Below, one piece after another: positions 1 to 8,098 of a stretch of DNA of 64,000 bases (within the stretch, counting starts at the first letter, position 1; the number at the start of each line of letters is the position of its first letter). This stretch comes from Neobacillus cucumis. Its GTDB lineage: Bacteria; Bacillota; Bacilli; Bacillales; Cytobacillaceae. Both the position numbers and the translations under genes were made by a program. The notes under the pieces were generated by a model. It saw only the letters and a program-made list of their open reading frames with translations, had not been told where the DNA came from and ran no database searches. The DNA is taken from assembly GCF_016908975.1 (NCBI RefSeq), contig NZ_JAFBEX010000019.1, positions 1 through 64,000 of the forward strand. The letters are read 5' to 3'.

Positions 1-58
1 CATGTATTAGGCACGCCGCCAGCGTTCGTCCTGAGCCAGGATCAAACTCTCCAAGAAA
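1..58 (-). rRNA. 16S rRNA, 5' end only (truncated by window edge)
   Basis: On the minus strand the window opens with the universal start of bacterial 16S rRNA: the 27F primer site GAGAGTTTGATCCTGGCTCA reads leftward from position 51, followed by the conserved ACGAACGCTGGCGGCGTGCC. Only the first ~55 bases are inside the window. The exact 5' base is an estimate. The upstream leader (about 59-170, minus strand) contains the Bacillus rrn motif TTCTTTGAAAACTAAACAAA. Confidence 0.97.
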
Positions 59-193
59 GTTGATTAGCTCATTTTGTTACGTTGGCTTCATTTCACAAGA
101 AATGAATATTATTGTTTGTTGACGTTTTTGTTTGTTTAGTTTTCAAAGAACAATTGTTATTATCTACCAATCTATCGATTAGCGACATTCATT

Positions 194-222
194 ATATTAA
201 CATATCATTTTCAACCTGTCAA
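194..222 (-). promoter_or_regulatory. rrn promoter P2 (sigma-A)
   Basis: On the minus strand TTGACA (222-217) and TAATAT (199-194) are separated by exactly 17 bases, about 140 bases upstream of the 16S 5' end. This is the proximal of two tandem promoters, the usual arrangement for Bacillus rRNA operons. Confidence 0.75.
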
Positions 223-284
223 CTTCTATATGAATTGTTCTGAAATACTTACTCACAATGCATTTCATCGAAGCGACATTGATA

Positions 285-313
285 ATAATACTATCTTTAC
301 TCAAAATAGTCAA
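285..313 (-). promoter_or_regulatory. rrn promoter P1 (sigma-A)
   Basis: On the minus strand TTGACT (313-308) and TATTAT (290-285) are separated by 17 bases, 91 bases upstream of P2. Together they form the tandem promoter pair of the rRNA operon at the left edge. Confidence 0.7.
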
Positions 314-457
314 CTAGCTTTTAAATAATTTATAAAAATAAAATAACCTCTTTCATTTTTCAATCAGGCTACAAAAAGCAGTTTAATGAATATGTTTAAT
401 TAACCAATAGCTGGATAAAATAGAGCGAAAGTAAATATTTATAAAGGAGATCTTTAA

Positions 458-589
458 ATGGTGAATTTGAACCCTTATAAAAAAGATGAAAACAATCTAA
501 ACGAAAACTCAAAACCAAGAGAAGAGATTAACCAAGAAGAAAGGGTACCAGAATTTGATGAAATCGGTACGGCTCTTAATGGAATATAA
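458..589 (+). CDS. Small hydrophilic protein, 43 aa, unknown function
   Basis: An ATG-initiated frame of 43 codons starts 7 bases after a strong ribosome binding site, AAAGGAG (443-449), and ends just before a bidirectional terminator. The product (MVNLNPYKKDENN..., ending ALNGI) is rich in Asn, Glu and Lys, has no membrane segment and no cysteine. It lies between the rrn promoters and a convergent methyltransferase gene. I do not recognise the family. The combination of ribosome binding site, open frame and terminator makes it a credible gene. Confidence 0.55.
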   Translation: MVNLNPYKKDENNLNENSKPREEINQEERVPEFDEIGTALNGI

Positions 590-601
590 TTTTACAATAA
601 A

Positions 602-642
602 AAACCCTTCGCAAAAGAATATTTCTTCTTTGCAAAGGGTTT
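602..642. terminator. Bidirectional terminator
   Basis: The arms AACCCTTCGCAAAAGAA and TTCTTTGCAAAGGGTT form a long stem with a short loop. It has T-rich flanks on both sides and lies between the convergent 43-aa gene and the methyltransferase gene. Confidence 0.75.
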
Positions 643-646
643 ATCC

Positions 647-1417
647 TTATTTTTTTATAGCTTTTAGAACGATTGCTTCACCAGAAAACGAGGTTACTTG
701 ATTACTTTCAATCTTAACCCTAAATTTATGTTTGATTTTTTCCGAGGCTTCTAGGAAATATAAGGTTAATTTTTCTTTTTCTTCATTTGGTAATTTCATT
801 TGATTACACCATGAGTCATAGTTGAAGGGTTTTTCATAACGGTGCCATTCCTCTATTTCAAAACCTGCCAACTCAAGCATACGAATCCACTCACTCTTTT
901 TCCATGCCCGAAAATGGCTATAATCCCGCCATTTTTCAATTTTATTATAAAACTGATCAAATCCATCATCTTCCGGGACAACATTATCATCCAATAAAAA
1001 TTGCCCTTCTTTTTTTAACACTCGAAAGACTTCACTGATAAATAAATGAACATGAGGAAAATGATGCGGAGCAATCCTGCATGTCACAATATCAAAAGTT
1101 TCATTAGAAAAAGGTAATTTCTCGGCATCCCCTTTTACAAATTCGACATTGTGATTTCCATTTCCTTTTATGAATTTTTCCGCGACAGCTAACATCTCCT
1201 GTGTTAAATCAAGCGCTGTTACATTTTTCACGAATGGCGCAAAGGCATTAGCTGTATGCCCCCCGCCAGTAGCAACATCAAGTAATTTTTCATTCCCTGT
1301 TAATACAGCCATATATAAAAGTTTTTGCAAGTCTTTTCCATCTTTATGGATTGGACTACTAACATAAGAATCTGCATTTTTTCCGAATTGCTGTTGTATA
1401 TCCTTTTTGAGATCCAT
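647..1417 (-). CDS. Class I SAM-dependent methyltransferase (YcgJ/UbiE-like)
   Basis: This 256-aa cytosolic protein has the Rossmann methyltransferase pattern: motif I LLDVATGGGHTA (about residues 45-56) for S-adenosylmethionine binding, an acidic residue after the second strand (TALDLT), the motif EKLPFSNETFDIVTCR (about 99-114), and the post-motif EVFRVLKKEGQFLL. The layout is that of the Methyltransf_11/UbiE group, and overall it resembles B. subtilis YcgJ, whose substrate is unknown to me. The start follows a GGAGG-like site with good spacing. It is a single gene ending at a terminator shared with the convergent small gene. The substrate cannot be deduced. Confidence 0.85.
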   Translation of the reverse strand: MDLKKDIQQQFGKNADSYVSSPIHKDGKDLQKLLYMAVLTGNEKLLDVATGGGHTANAFAPFVKNVTALDLTQEMLAVAEKFIKGNGNHNVEFVKGDAEKLPFSNETFDIVTCRIAPHHFPHVHLFISEVFRVLKKEGQFLLDDNVVPEDDGFDQFYNKIEKWRDYSHFRAWKKSEWIRMLELAGFEIEEWHRYEKPFNYDSWCNQMKLPNEEKEKLTLYFLEASEKIKHKFRVKIESNQVTSFSGEAIVLKAIKK

Positions 1418-1523
1418 TTTTATCCCTCCAAGAACCCTTATACCTTAACTATATGCTCACTAGTGTATAAAGAAAATGACAGCTTTTTTATTAGAATTCA
1501 TAAGGAATTCTTATCGTTTAGGT

Positions 1524-2276
1524 TTAGTTAAGTTCTATGACAACTGGACAGTGATCACTGCCCATCACATTGCAATGAATTTCAGCATTTCTAAGTCGTT
1601 CTTTTATTGAATCAGAGACGATAAAATAGTCTATCCGCCAGCCAATATTTCTTTCACGGACCTTGTTCATATAGCTCCACCAAGTGTAGGCACCTTCTTG
1701 ATCAGGGTAAAAATGACGGAAGCTGTCAATAAAGCCAGCCTCAAGCAAGGTTGTCATTTTTCCTCGTTCTTCATCCGTAAAACCCGAGTTTCCTATATTT
1801 GATTTAGGATTGCGAAGATCAATTTCGTGATGGGCAACATTTAAATCACCGCAAAATACCACGGGTTTCTGTTTATCTAAATCCTTCAGGTGTTGCAGAA
1901 TGCGGTCTTCCCATTCCAAGCGGTACCCAATTCTAGCAAGATCTCTTTGTGAATTTGGAACATAAACATTGACCAAGAAAAAATCATCAAATTCCAATGT
2001 TAGAATTCTTCCTTCATTTTCTTCTTCGTCCTCTCCTACTCCATATTTAATGGCCAGTGGCTTCATTTTTGTAAAAACAGCGGTTCCTGAATAACCTTTC
2101 TTCTCGGCATAATTCCAATATTGGTAATACCCATCTAACTCTAACTGTATTTGACCTTCTTGAAGCTTCGTTTCCTGAACACAGAAAATATCCGCATTTA
2201 CTTCCTGAAAATAATCTAAAAAACCTTTTTTAACACATGCTCTTAGGCCATTTACATTCCACGATACAAATTTCAT
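1524..2276 (-). CDS. exoA: Exodeoxyribonuclease III / AP endonuclease ExoA
   Basis: This 250-aa protein is full length for the Xth family of the EEP nuclease superfamily, which cuts DNA 5' to abasic sites in base excision repair and has 3'-5' exonuclease activity. Visible signatures are the N-terminal FVSWNVNGLRA, the metal-binding Glu in CVQETKLQ (about residue 36), GDLNVAH with the catalytic Asp and Asn (about 143-149), and the C-terminal GSDHCPV with the catalytic Asp-His pair. It is monocistronic, with an AAGGAT site just upstream of ATG. B. subtilis ExoA is the clear counterpart. Confidence 0.96.
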   Translation of the reverse strand: MKFVSWNVNGLRACVKKGFLDYFQEVNADIFCVQETKLQEGQIQLELDGYYQYWNYAEKKGYSGTAVFTKMKPLAIKYGVGEDEEENEGRILTLEFDDFFLVNVYVPNSQRDLARIGYRLEWEDRILQHLKDLDKQKPVVFCGDLNVAHHEIDLRNPKSNIGNSGFTDEERGKMTTLLEAGFIDSFRHFYPDQEGAYTWWSYMNKVRERNIGWRIDYFIVSDSIKERLRNAEIHCNVMGSDHCPVVIELN

Positions 2277-2409
2277 TTATCCTTTCCTCTCCCCAGTTAA
2301 AGTTTCTATATAAACACAAACAGATTATTTATCATTAGACAGGTGACATTTTACCAGTTAAATAAATATATCGAAAGTCTGAACTACTTTCCAATGTTTT
2401 TTACATAAC

Positions 2410-2432
2410 AAAAAAAAGGCATCTTCATGCCT
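2410..2432 (-). terminator. Intrinsic terminator
   Basis: AGGCAT-GAAG-ATGCCT followed by seven T on the minus strand, two bases after the stop codon of the deacetylase gene. Confidence 0.85.
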
Positions 2433-2434
2433 CT

Positions 2435-3220
2435 TCATGGTACAAATTGTTTTTTTGTCAGTTCCCCAGAAAATAGTTCTGACACTGGAACAATTTTTAT
2501 ATGTCGTTTATTAAATTCTTCCATTGATTGAAAAACTCCAATCGAGCATACCTTCCCTGTTACGCCTACATGACCGATTGCAATCCCATTGCCTTTTATT
2601 TCTGTTATTTTTGCCAGTTTGACCATTTGTTGTCGAACATGCGAAGAAGAGGAAATATCATCAAGAAAAACATCTCGTTTTAAAAGTGGTACACCTAATT
2701 CTTTTGCTATCTGAGGGAACTTTGTTCCTGGGCTTGTTCCGCTATCGATAATAAAAAGGTTCTTTTCTTTGGCTACCTCAACAATTATACGCACAATTTC
2801 TTCGTTCTCAACGGCTCGTGAGCCCATATGATTATTAAGACCAACGGCATATGGCACACTTTTAATAGCTTCTTCCACACGTGACCTCACCTCTTCTTTC
2901 GAAAGGTCAACCGTTATTGGTTTTGGACCAAGCCACGACCTTTTTCCTCTCTTAGGTTCCATGGGTAAATGAACCATAACTTCAAATCCATTTTTGTGCG
3001 CCCACTCTGCATGTGCCTTTGAATTTTCTGTAAATGGCATGACGGCTGCAGTAATTGGAATATCGCCTTCTAAAAAGTCTTGGACTCCCCCGGTTCCTCC
3101 GCCAAAATCATCAATAATAATTGCAGCCTTAAGTTCTGAGGTGTCCTTTTTTACTTCCGCAGCATTGGTGTGTAAAGGAAATACCAAGAATGGTATCAGC
3201 GCGAGCACTAACTTTTTCAT
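2435..3220 (-). CDS. Divergent polysaccharide deacetylase family protein (YibQ/DUF610 type), exported
   Basis: This 261-aa protein begins with a signal peptide (MKKLVLALIPFLVFPLHTNA, cleavage probably after Ala20). The body matches the divergent polysaccharide deacetylase family: AAIIIDDFGGG near the start of the domain, ITAAVMPFTENSK, MVHLPMEP, and VGLNNHMGSRAV followed by FIIDSGTSPGT. Family members adopt the NodB-like barrel and are assumed to act on envelope polysaccharide, but the substrate is not established. It is monocistronic with its own terminator. Confidence in the family is high and in the activity low. Confidence 0.85.
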   Translation of the reverse strand: MKKLVLALIPFLVFPLHTNAAEVKKDTSELKAAIIIDDFGGGTGGVQDFLEGDIPITAAVMPFTENSKAHAEWAHKNGFEVMVHLPMEPKRGKRSWLGPKPITVDLSKEEVRSRVEEAIKSVPYAVGLNNHMGSRAVENEEIVRIIVEVAKEKNLFIIDSGTSPGTKFPQIAKELGVPLLKRDVFLDDISSSSHVRQQMVKLAKITEIKGNGIAIGHVGVTGKVCSIGVFQSMEEFNKRHIKIVPVSELFSGELTKKQFVP

Positions 3221-3305
3221 ATAGCCCCTCCATTAAATAGCTTCAAAGATAATTTGCCCGTTTGTTTTTCCCTTTACTACAGACTTAAGACTTTTTCTGT
3301 TGCAT

Positions 3306-3330
3306 AAAAAAAGAGAGCGAAATCGCTCCC
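3306..3330 (-). terminator. Intrinsic terminator of ppiB
   Basis: GGGAGCGA-TT-TCGCTCTC followed by a T-run on the minus strand, ten bases after the ppiB stop codon. Confidence 0.85.
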
Positions 3331-3339
3331 TTTTCTTAC

Positions 3340-3780
3340 CTATTCTTCATCATATACTTTAACTTCAACCATTTTATCGCCATTTCTCATGTTTCTAACA
3401 GCTGCTAAATCAGAAGTTACTTGTCCAAAAACAGTGTGAACACCATTTAGATGCGGCTGTGATTCATGAACGATAAAGAACTGGCTTCCACCTGTATTTC
3501 TTCCAGCATGCGCCATTGATAATGAACCTGGAATATGTTTATGTGGATTTCCTTCTGTCTCACAGTTAATCGTGTAACCAGGGCCACCCATTCCTGTTCC
3601 TGTAGGGTCACCACCCTGACTTACAAAGCCTGGGATTACACGGTGAAAGATAACGCCATTATAAAATCCTTCATTCGCTAATTTCTCAAAGTTCTCAACG
3701 GTTCCTGGTGCTTCATTTGGGAATAGGTCAAACTCAATTTTATCGCCATTCTCCATCAATATGTATCCTTTTTTAGCCAT
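3340..3780 (-). CDS. ppiB: Cyclophilin-type peptidyl-prolyl cis-trans isomerase
   Basis: This 146-aa cytosolic cyclophilin accelerates cis-trans isomerisation of proline peptide bonds. Signatures are TVENFEKLANEGFYNGVIFHRVIPGFVSQ split across the active site (Arg in FHRV, Gln in VSQGG), GSLSMAHAG, GGSQFFI and HLNGVHTVFGQV. The frame is open further upstream, but the ATG at 3780 is chosen: AAAGGAG lies 9 bases before it and the protein then begins MAKKGYI, as in other Bacillus PpiB proteins. It is monocistronic with a clear terminator. Confidence 0.96.
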   Translation of the reverse strand: MAKKGYILMENGDKIEFDLFPNEAPGTVENFEKLANEGFYNGVIFHRVIPGFVSQGGDPTGTGMGGPGYTINCETEGNPHKHIPGSLSMAHAGRNTGGSQFFIVHESQPHLNGVHTVFGQVTSDLAAVRNMRNGDKMVEVKVYDEE

Positions 3781-3887
3781 GAAAAAACACTCCTTTATGT
3801 GAAAATCATTATTATCATACACTTTTCTATCAAGAAAGGAAAGTTTAGCCACTAATATTTTCAAATCAATTGTGCTATTATAAAAGT

Positions 3888-3993
3888 ACCCCCTCCGAAC
3901 ATTCGCTTGTTGCGGGACACTTAACCACTGTACGGACGGAGGGGGTTGGTGCCAAAAATGGCATCACGAAAGCCAAGACTGCGGTCTTGGCTT
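3888..3993 (+). other. Triple stem-loop element, possible small RNA with terminator
   Basis: Three consecutive hairpins lie here: ACCCCCTCCG (3888-3897) with CGGAGGGGGT (3937-3946), TGCCA-AAAA-TGGCA (3950-3963), and AAGCCAAGAC-TGCG-GTCTTGGCTT (3970-3993). The last is followed by a T-run only on the plus strand, so it looks like a plus-strand terminator, although both flanking genes lie on the minus strand. No convincing open frame or promoter was found. It may be a small RNA or a palindromic dispersed repeat. Confidence 0.35.
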
Positions 3994-4000
3994 TTTGTAT

Positions 4001-4447
4001 TTATCGAATTCCTTTTCTCATCCACTCATGAAATGCCAAAACAATCGTTAAAAACAAAAAATAACCAACGACTGTGTAAATGTGTTTCCAATCTTCTGTA
4101 TGAGTAAACCAACCCAACATTTCCGTTAATTTTTCAAAAATTGGCATTAACAAACTTACTAAAACAATAACACCTATTTTCCCCCAATTCGTTAAGTGCT
4201 CTATCGTTCGTAAAACGATGAGGGTCATTAAAGGTAGCACAATTAATGTGAATCCAATATTAATTGAAAAAATCTCCGGAAAAGGCCTTAACGGATATTG
4301 ATAGTATCCTTTCCCCACCATATATAAATCTAAAAAAGTACCTATTAATGAAGCAAGAACCATACTTCCCAATTCATATTTAAAAGGTAATCGCTTTTTT
4401 GGCAAGGGCTGCAAGTTCGAGTCGTTCGAGTGTTTTACAATATTCAT
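4001..4447 (-). CDS. CBO0543-family integral membrane protein
   Basis: This 148-aa protein has four predicted membrane segments: about residues 25-46, 65-85 (INIGFTLIVLPLMTLIVL), 95-113 and 125-142. It has the pattern of the CBO0543 family, known only as Bacillus and Clostridium membrane proteins of unknown role, with KYELGSMVLASLIGTFLDLYM at the start of the domain. The ATG at 4447 is preferred because GGGGAG lies 7 bases upstream of it. An in-frame ATG at 4462 has no comparable site. The gene overlaps the 3' end of the upstream DUF2515 gene by 68 bases, so the two are probably co-transcribed. Confidence 0.7.
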   Translation of the reverse strand: MNIVKHSNDSNLQPLPKKRLPFKYELGSMVLASLIGTFLDLYMVGKGYYQYPLRPFPEIFSINIGFTLIVLPLMTLIVLRTIEHLTNWGKIGVIVLVSLLMPIFEKLTEMLGWFTHTEDWKHIYTVVGYFLFLTIVLAFHEWMRKGIR

Positions 4448-5453
4448 CCTTAATCTCCCCATTAACGATTTTCTCGTCTTCTTTTAAGTAATCGACCACA
4501 TGCCAGTCGTTAAACCAATCCCCCATTTCTGCTTCTATATGTTTTACATTTTTCCATGCATTTTCTAGTGTTGGGCTATAGATCCTTTTCGCACTCGGTC
4601 TCAGCTGGCAGGATTCCAAGTGAAGCTGATAAGGAAATCCTGGAGTCCCTTCATTCACACTATTAAAAATATCCGGCCAATAATCCTTTCTCGAGCCAGT
4701 ATGATGATGGTTCTTTGCCCATTCGACTACTTTTGGGTGTATACCTTGATGGAATAATATCTTATACAATCTTTTCCCCAGTAAAATCCGCTCATGCAAT
4801 GACTCAAACTGGTGCAGCGTTTGTCCAACTAGATTCTTATTTCCATATGGAAAAAGAATATGATTAATGGACAACCAATCTTGTAGTAAAAACTCCAATT
4901 TATTTAAAACATCTTTTTGATTTTGTGGATTTTGAACCACTCTTTTTTCAAGGTAGTATTGTTCATTGATAACCAAGGCGATTGTTAGCATATAAGCATC
5001 ATTTGACTTCCAAAACTGATGCCAAAGGATCTCCATAAAAATGGAGATATTGAAATGCCTAAATAAATGAAATAACGGCTTTCCTTGCCTTAAACTTTCT
5101 TCGTAAAGTAAAAATTGTGGATAGACATCTTGAAAAATCAGCCAATTGCCCCGCTCTAAAAATTGAAAGAATAGCACTCGGTCCTTTTTCGTCATCAATC
5201 GTGTCAAAAATTCCCCTTTTAAATCCGTCATATTCCAGCCGCCATTGCGCGAGACCATATGTCCGAGGAAAGCCCAATGAATGTCCGGATAACGAAGATA
5301 AAAGTCTAAATAGGCTCTGGTTCTCGTAACATTATTTAGATTGTTTTCTTTCGTTTTCAGCATGATTTTTTCAACAAGAATCCGCTCGCTTTTTGTAACC
5401 GAAAAAGGAGCTGGGGTTGAATTACTCTTATTTTTTAATTCTTCTTTAATCAT
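4380..5453 (-). CDS. DUF2515 family protein (YppC-like)
   Basis: The conserved part contains NNVTRTRAYLDFYLRYPDIHW and AFLGHMVSRNGGWNMTDL (roughly residues 40-80), which I recognise as the DUF2515 signature. No function is known. No signal peptide or membrane segment is evident. The start is uncertain: ATG 5453 has no good ribosome binding site, and the frame is open back to a TTG at 5483. A strong site (AAGGGGGG) with an ATG at 5497 lies just upstream but is one base out of frame across a run of five T. A lost T, or slippage, could explain this. The gene is divergent from squalene-hopene cyclase. Confidence 0.7.
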   Translation of the reverse strand: MIKEELKNKSNSTPAPFSVTKSERILVEKIMLKTKENNLNNVTRTRAYLDFYLRYPDIHWAFLGHMVSRNGGWNMTDLKGEFLTRLMTKKDRVLFFQFLERGNWLIFQDVYPQFLLYEESLRQGKPLFHLFRHFNISIFMEILWHQFWKSNDAYMLTIALVINEQYYLEKRVVQNPQNQKDVLNKLEFLLQDWLSINHILFPYGNKNLVGQTLHQFESLHERILLGKRLYKILFHQGIHPKVVEWAKNHHHTGSRKDYWPDIFNSVNEGTPGFPYQLHLESCQLRPSAKRIYSPTLENAWKNVKHIEAEMGDWFNDWHVVDYLKEDEKIVNGEIKDEYCKTLERLELAALAKKAITF

Positions 5454-5577
5454 ATCAAGCTGCGATCTCTTTCGATTTCTCAAAAATAAAATAACATATT
5501 ACCCCCCTTACGAATTCTCAGTAGACAATGAGAATATGTATAGATAGATGAGAAATTTTGGGAGAGGGATGTGAAGT

Positions 5578-7443
5578 GTGATGATTAATACAAAAAGTGG
5601 TATTGATTGGATTATTGAGAAACTTCGAAACGACCAATCTCCCAATGGCTCTTGGGGCTATCCATTTGAAACAGGCATACTCACAGATGCCTATATGATC
5701 ATTTTATTACGGTCTTTGGAATTAGATGATGAAGATTTAATTCAAGGTCTTGCAAAAAGAATTTTTAGTAAACAGGAAGAAAACGGAGCATGGAAACTTT
5801 TTTATGATGAGAGAAACGGGAATCTAACCGCTACCGTAGAAGCTTATTATGCTCTTGTGTATTCCGGTTACTTTCCTAAAAATGATAAACGTTTGATCGC
5901 AGCGAAACGGTTTATTCTCGCCAATGGCGGCATAGAGGAAGTAGGTATGTTTACCAAAGTCATGCTCGCCTTAACCGGACAATACAAGTGGCCCTCCTAT
6001 TCCCCGCTGCCAATTGAAATTATCCTCCTGCCGCTTCATTTCCCAATTAACTTTTACTCGTTTTCCGTATTCGGCCGTGCGAATCTTACACCCATTTTAA
6101 TTTTGGCAGATAAAAAATTCACCATAAAAACAGATAAAAGTCCTGACCTTTCTGATTTGCAGCTTAACCGGGAAAGTGAAGGGGAATGGGATCGATCCGA
6201 TGACTATCGTTCTCTCTATTCATTTATGAAAGACGGAGTTGAAAGTTTACTTGGTCTTCCGAATCAACTACACCAATTAGCACTTGAACGAGCGAAAAAG
6301 TATATGCTCGAGCATCTCGAGCCAGATGGTACCTTTTACAGCTACTATAGCTCTACTTTTTTAATGATTTTTGCGCTATTATCGCTTGGCTATCAAAAAA
6401 CAGACCCGGTAATTACCACGGCAGTAGAGGGAATTACAGCGATGAAGTGTGAAATTGACGGTTACCCCCATATGCAATATACAACCGCCCATGTATGGAA
6501 TACCTCGTTAATCAGCTTTTGTTTACAATCTGCAGGTGTTGCTTCTGATGATCCAATGGTAAAAAAAGCAAACCAATATTTAATGGAAAAACAGCATCGG
6601 AAATTTGGTGATTGGGTGATTCATAATTCTAAGACTATGCCTGGAGGCTGGGGTTTTTCTGATATTAATACAATCAACCCAGATGTAGATGACACAACTG
6701 CCTCGCTTCGCTCTCTTTCTCGGATGATGCCACCTGAGACGCAAGCATGGGACCGCGGTATTACATGGGTATTGTCAATGCAAAATGATGACGGAGGCTG
6801 GCCGGCATTTGAAAAAAACACAAACTCAAAGCTGCTGCAGTTTCTTCCAATCGAAAAAGGAGAATTTATCATCCCCGACCCCTCTTGTGCAGATTTGACC
6901 GGAAGGACCCTTGAATTTTTTGGTCGATACACTAACCTATCTCGTGATCATACAGCTATAAAAAAAGGAATTCATTGGCTGTTAAGGAACCAGGAAAGAG
7001 ATGGTTCCTGGTATGGAAGATGGGGAATTTACTATCTGTATGGAACATGGGCCGCTATTACTGGGTTATCGGCAGTTGGGATTTCAGTTGACCATGCTTC
7101 CATTGAAAAGGCAGTTAAATGGATACTAGAAAAACAAAATAAAGATGGCGGCTGGGGTGAATCATGTTATAGTGACAGCAAGAAAACGTATGTCCCGCTG
7201 CCTGCTAGCACTTTAACACATACTGCTTGGGCACTTGATGCCTTGATTTCCGTGTCAGAAAAACCGACAACTGCAATTAAAAGAGGAATGACTTATTTAC
7301 TTGATAATTTAGAGAAATCTGATTGGACGACACAATATCCAAAGGGGCAAGGAATGGCAGGAACGTTTTATGTCCATTATCATAGCTACCGATATATATT
7401 CCCACTTGCCGCCTTAGCCAACTATCATAAGAAATTCGACTAA
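5578..7443 (+). CDS. sqhC: Squalene-hopene cyclase
   Basis: This 621-aa terpene cyclase converts squalene or related polyprenes to hopene-type pentacyclic or partly cyclised products at the membrane. The catalytic DXDD motif is DVDD (about residues 369-372) in the context INPDVDDTTASL. Several QW repeats are visible (NGSWGYPFE, PGGWGFSD, DGGWPAFE, DGSWYGRWG, DGGWGESC). The length is typical of the family. GTG at 5578 and ATG at 5581 are adjacent alternative starts behind GGAGAGG. It is single, with a terminator shared with the convergent mug gene. No other hopanoid gene is nearby. Confidence 0.95.
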   Translation: MMINTKSGIDWIIEKLRNDQSPNGSWGYPFETGILTDAYMIILLRSLELDDEDLIQGLAKRIFSKQEENGAWKLFYDERNGNLTATVEAYYALVYSGYFPKNDKRLIAAKRFILANGGIEEVGMFTKVMLALTGQYKWPSYSPLPIEIILLPLHFPINFYSFSVFGRANLTPILILADKKFTIKTDKSPDLSDLQLNRESEGEWDRSDDYRSLYSFMKDGVESLLGLPNQLHQLALERAKKYMLEHLEPDGTFYSYYSSTFLMIFALLSLGYQKTDPVITTAVEGITAMKCEIDGYPHMQYTTAHVWNTSLISFCLQSAGVASDDPMVKKANQYLMEKQHRKFGDWVIHNSKTMPGGWGFSDINTINPDVDDTTASLRSLSRMMPPETQAWDRGITWVLSMQNDDGGWPAFEKNTNSKLLQFLPIEKGEFIIPDPSCADLTGRTLEFFGRYTNLSRDHTAIKKGIHWLLRNQERDGSWYGRWGIYYLYGTWAAITGLSAVGISVDHASIEKAVKWILEKQNKDGGWGESCYSDSKKTYVPLPASTLTHTAWALDALISVSEKPTTAIKRGMTYLLDNLEKSDWTTQYPKGQGMAGTFYVHYHSYRYIFPLAALANYHKKFD

Positions 7444-7484
7444 AATAAACATCGACGGTGTCCACTGCCCGTCGATGTTTATTT
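7443..7484. terminator. Bidirectional terminator between sqhC and mug
   Basis: AATAAACATCGACGG pairs with CCGTCGATGTTTATT around a 10-base loop. T-rich sequence follows on both strands. It overlaps the 3' ends of both convergent genes. Confidence 0.85.
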
Positions 7485-7979
7485 TAGTTTAAGAAGCTGT
7501 TGATAAATAGCCACAATCTCATTCAATTTCATTCTGACTAGACCGCTCGAGGAAGGAGCAACAAAATCAATTACATCCGGGACAACCGACTCCATTTGTT
7601 TTCCCCAGGGAGCTGACTTTCGGCCGCTATATTCCTGGTATACACCTTTCCCGACAAAACAAACCACCTTAGGCTTAAAACGTTCAATTTTACCTTTAAG
7701 GATTTCTCTTCCTTCTTTATATTCTTCTTTTGTAATTTCATCTGCCGCCTTCGTCGGCCTCGCGACAATATTCGTAAAGCCATAGCCCATTTCAAGTAAC
7801 TGGGCATCCTCTGCTGCTTCATATTTCCGTGTAGTTAACCCTGCCTCAAATAAAATCTTCCAGAATCGATTATTAGGGTTGGCGTAATGATGCCCAAGCT
7901 CGCTTGAGCGGATACTAGGATTAAACCCTACAAAGAGAATCTTTAAATCCTCTGCTAAATGATCATCAATTAGATTCAC
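7479..7979 (-). CDS. mug: G/U mismatch-specific uracil-DNA glycosylase (Mug/TDG family)
   Basis: This 166-aa base excision repair enzyme removes uracil or modified pyrimidines mispaired with G. Signatures are ILFVGFNPSIRSSELGHHYA with the catalytic-loop Asn, then NNRFWKIL and TNIVARPTKAADEIT, and the C-terminal APSSSGLVR (family: PSxSG). The GTG at 7979 is chosen because a perfect AAGGAGG lies 6 bases upstream. The frame continues upstream, but those codons come from the adjacent palindromic element and would add a spurious Arg-rich extension. It is monocistronic. Confidence 0.85.
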   Translation of the reverse strand: MNLIDDHLAEDLKILFVGFNPSIRSSELGHHYANPNNRFWKILFEAGLTTRKYEAAEDAQLLEMGYGFTNIVARPTKAADEITKEEYKEGREILKGKIERFKPKVVCFVGKGVYQEYSGRKSAPWGKQMESVVPDVIDFVAPSSSGLVRMKLNEIVAIYQQLLKLK

Positions 7980-7994
7980 CTTTCTCCTCCTTGG

Positions 7995-8047
7995 AATCAT
8001 GGGGACGGTTCTCCTGCTTCGGAAGCAGGAGAACCGTCCCCATGATT
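7995..8047. repeat. 53-bp perfect palindrome (REP-like element)
   Basis: Two 26-base arms are perfect reverse complements around position 8021. The outer half of each arm carries GGGGACGGTT / AACCGTCCCC. Motifs of this GGGGACGGTTC type recur between genes of many Bacillus genomes, often near REP-associated Y1 transposases, to my knowledge. No transposase is present here. It lies directly upstream of the mug ribosome binding site. Confidence 0.8.
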
Positions 8048-8098
8048 TTATTTTTTTGATTGAACGCATTCAATCAAGTTGTTTTTGAATCTCTGCGA

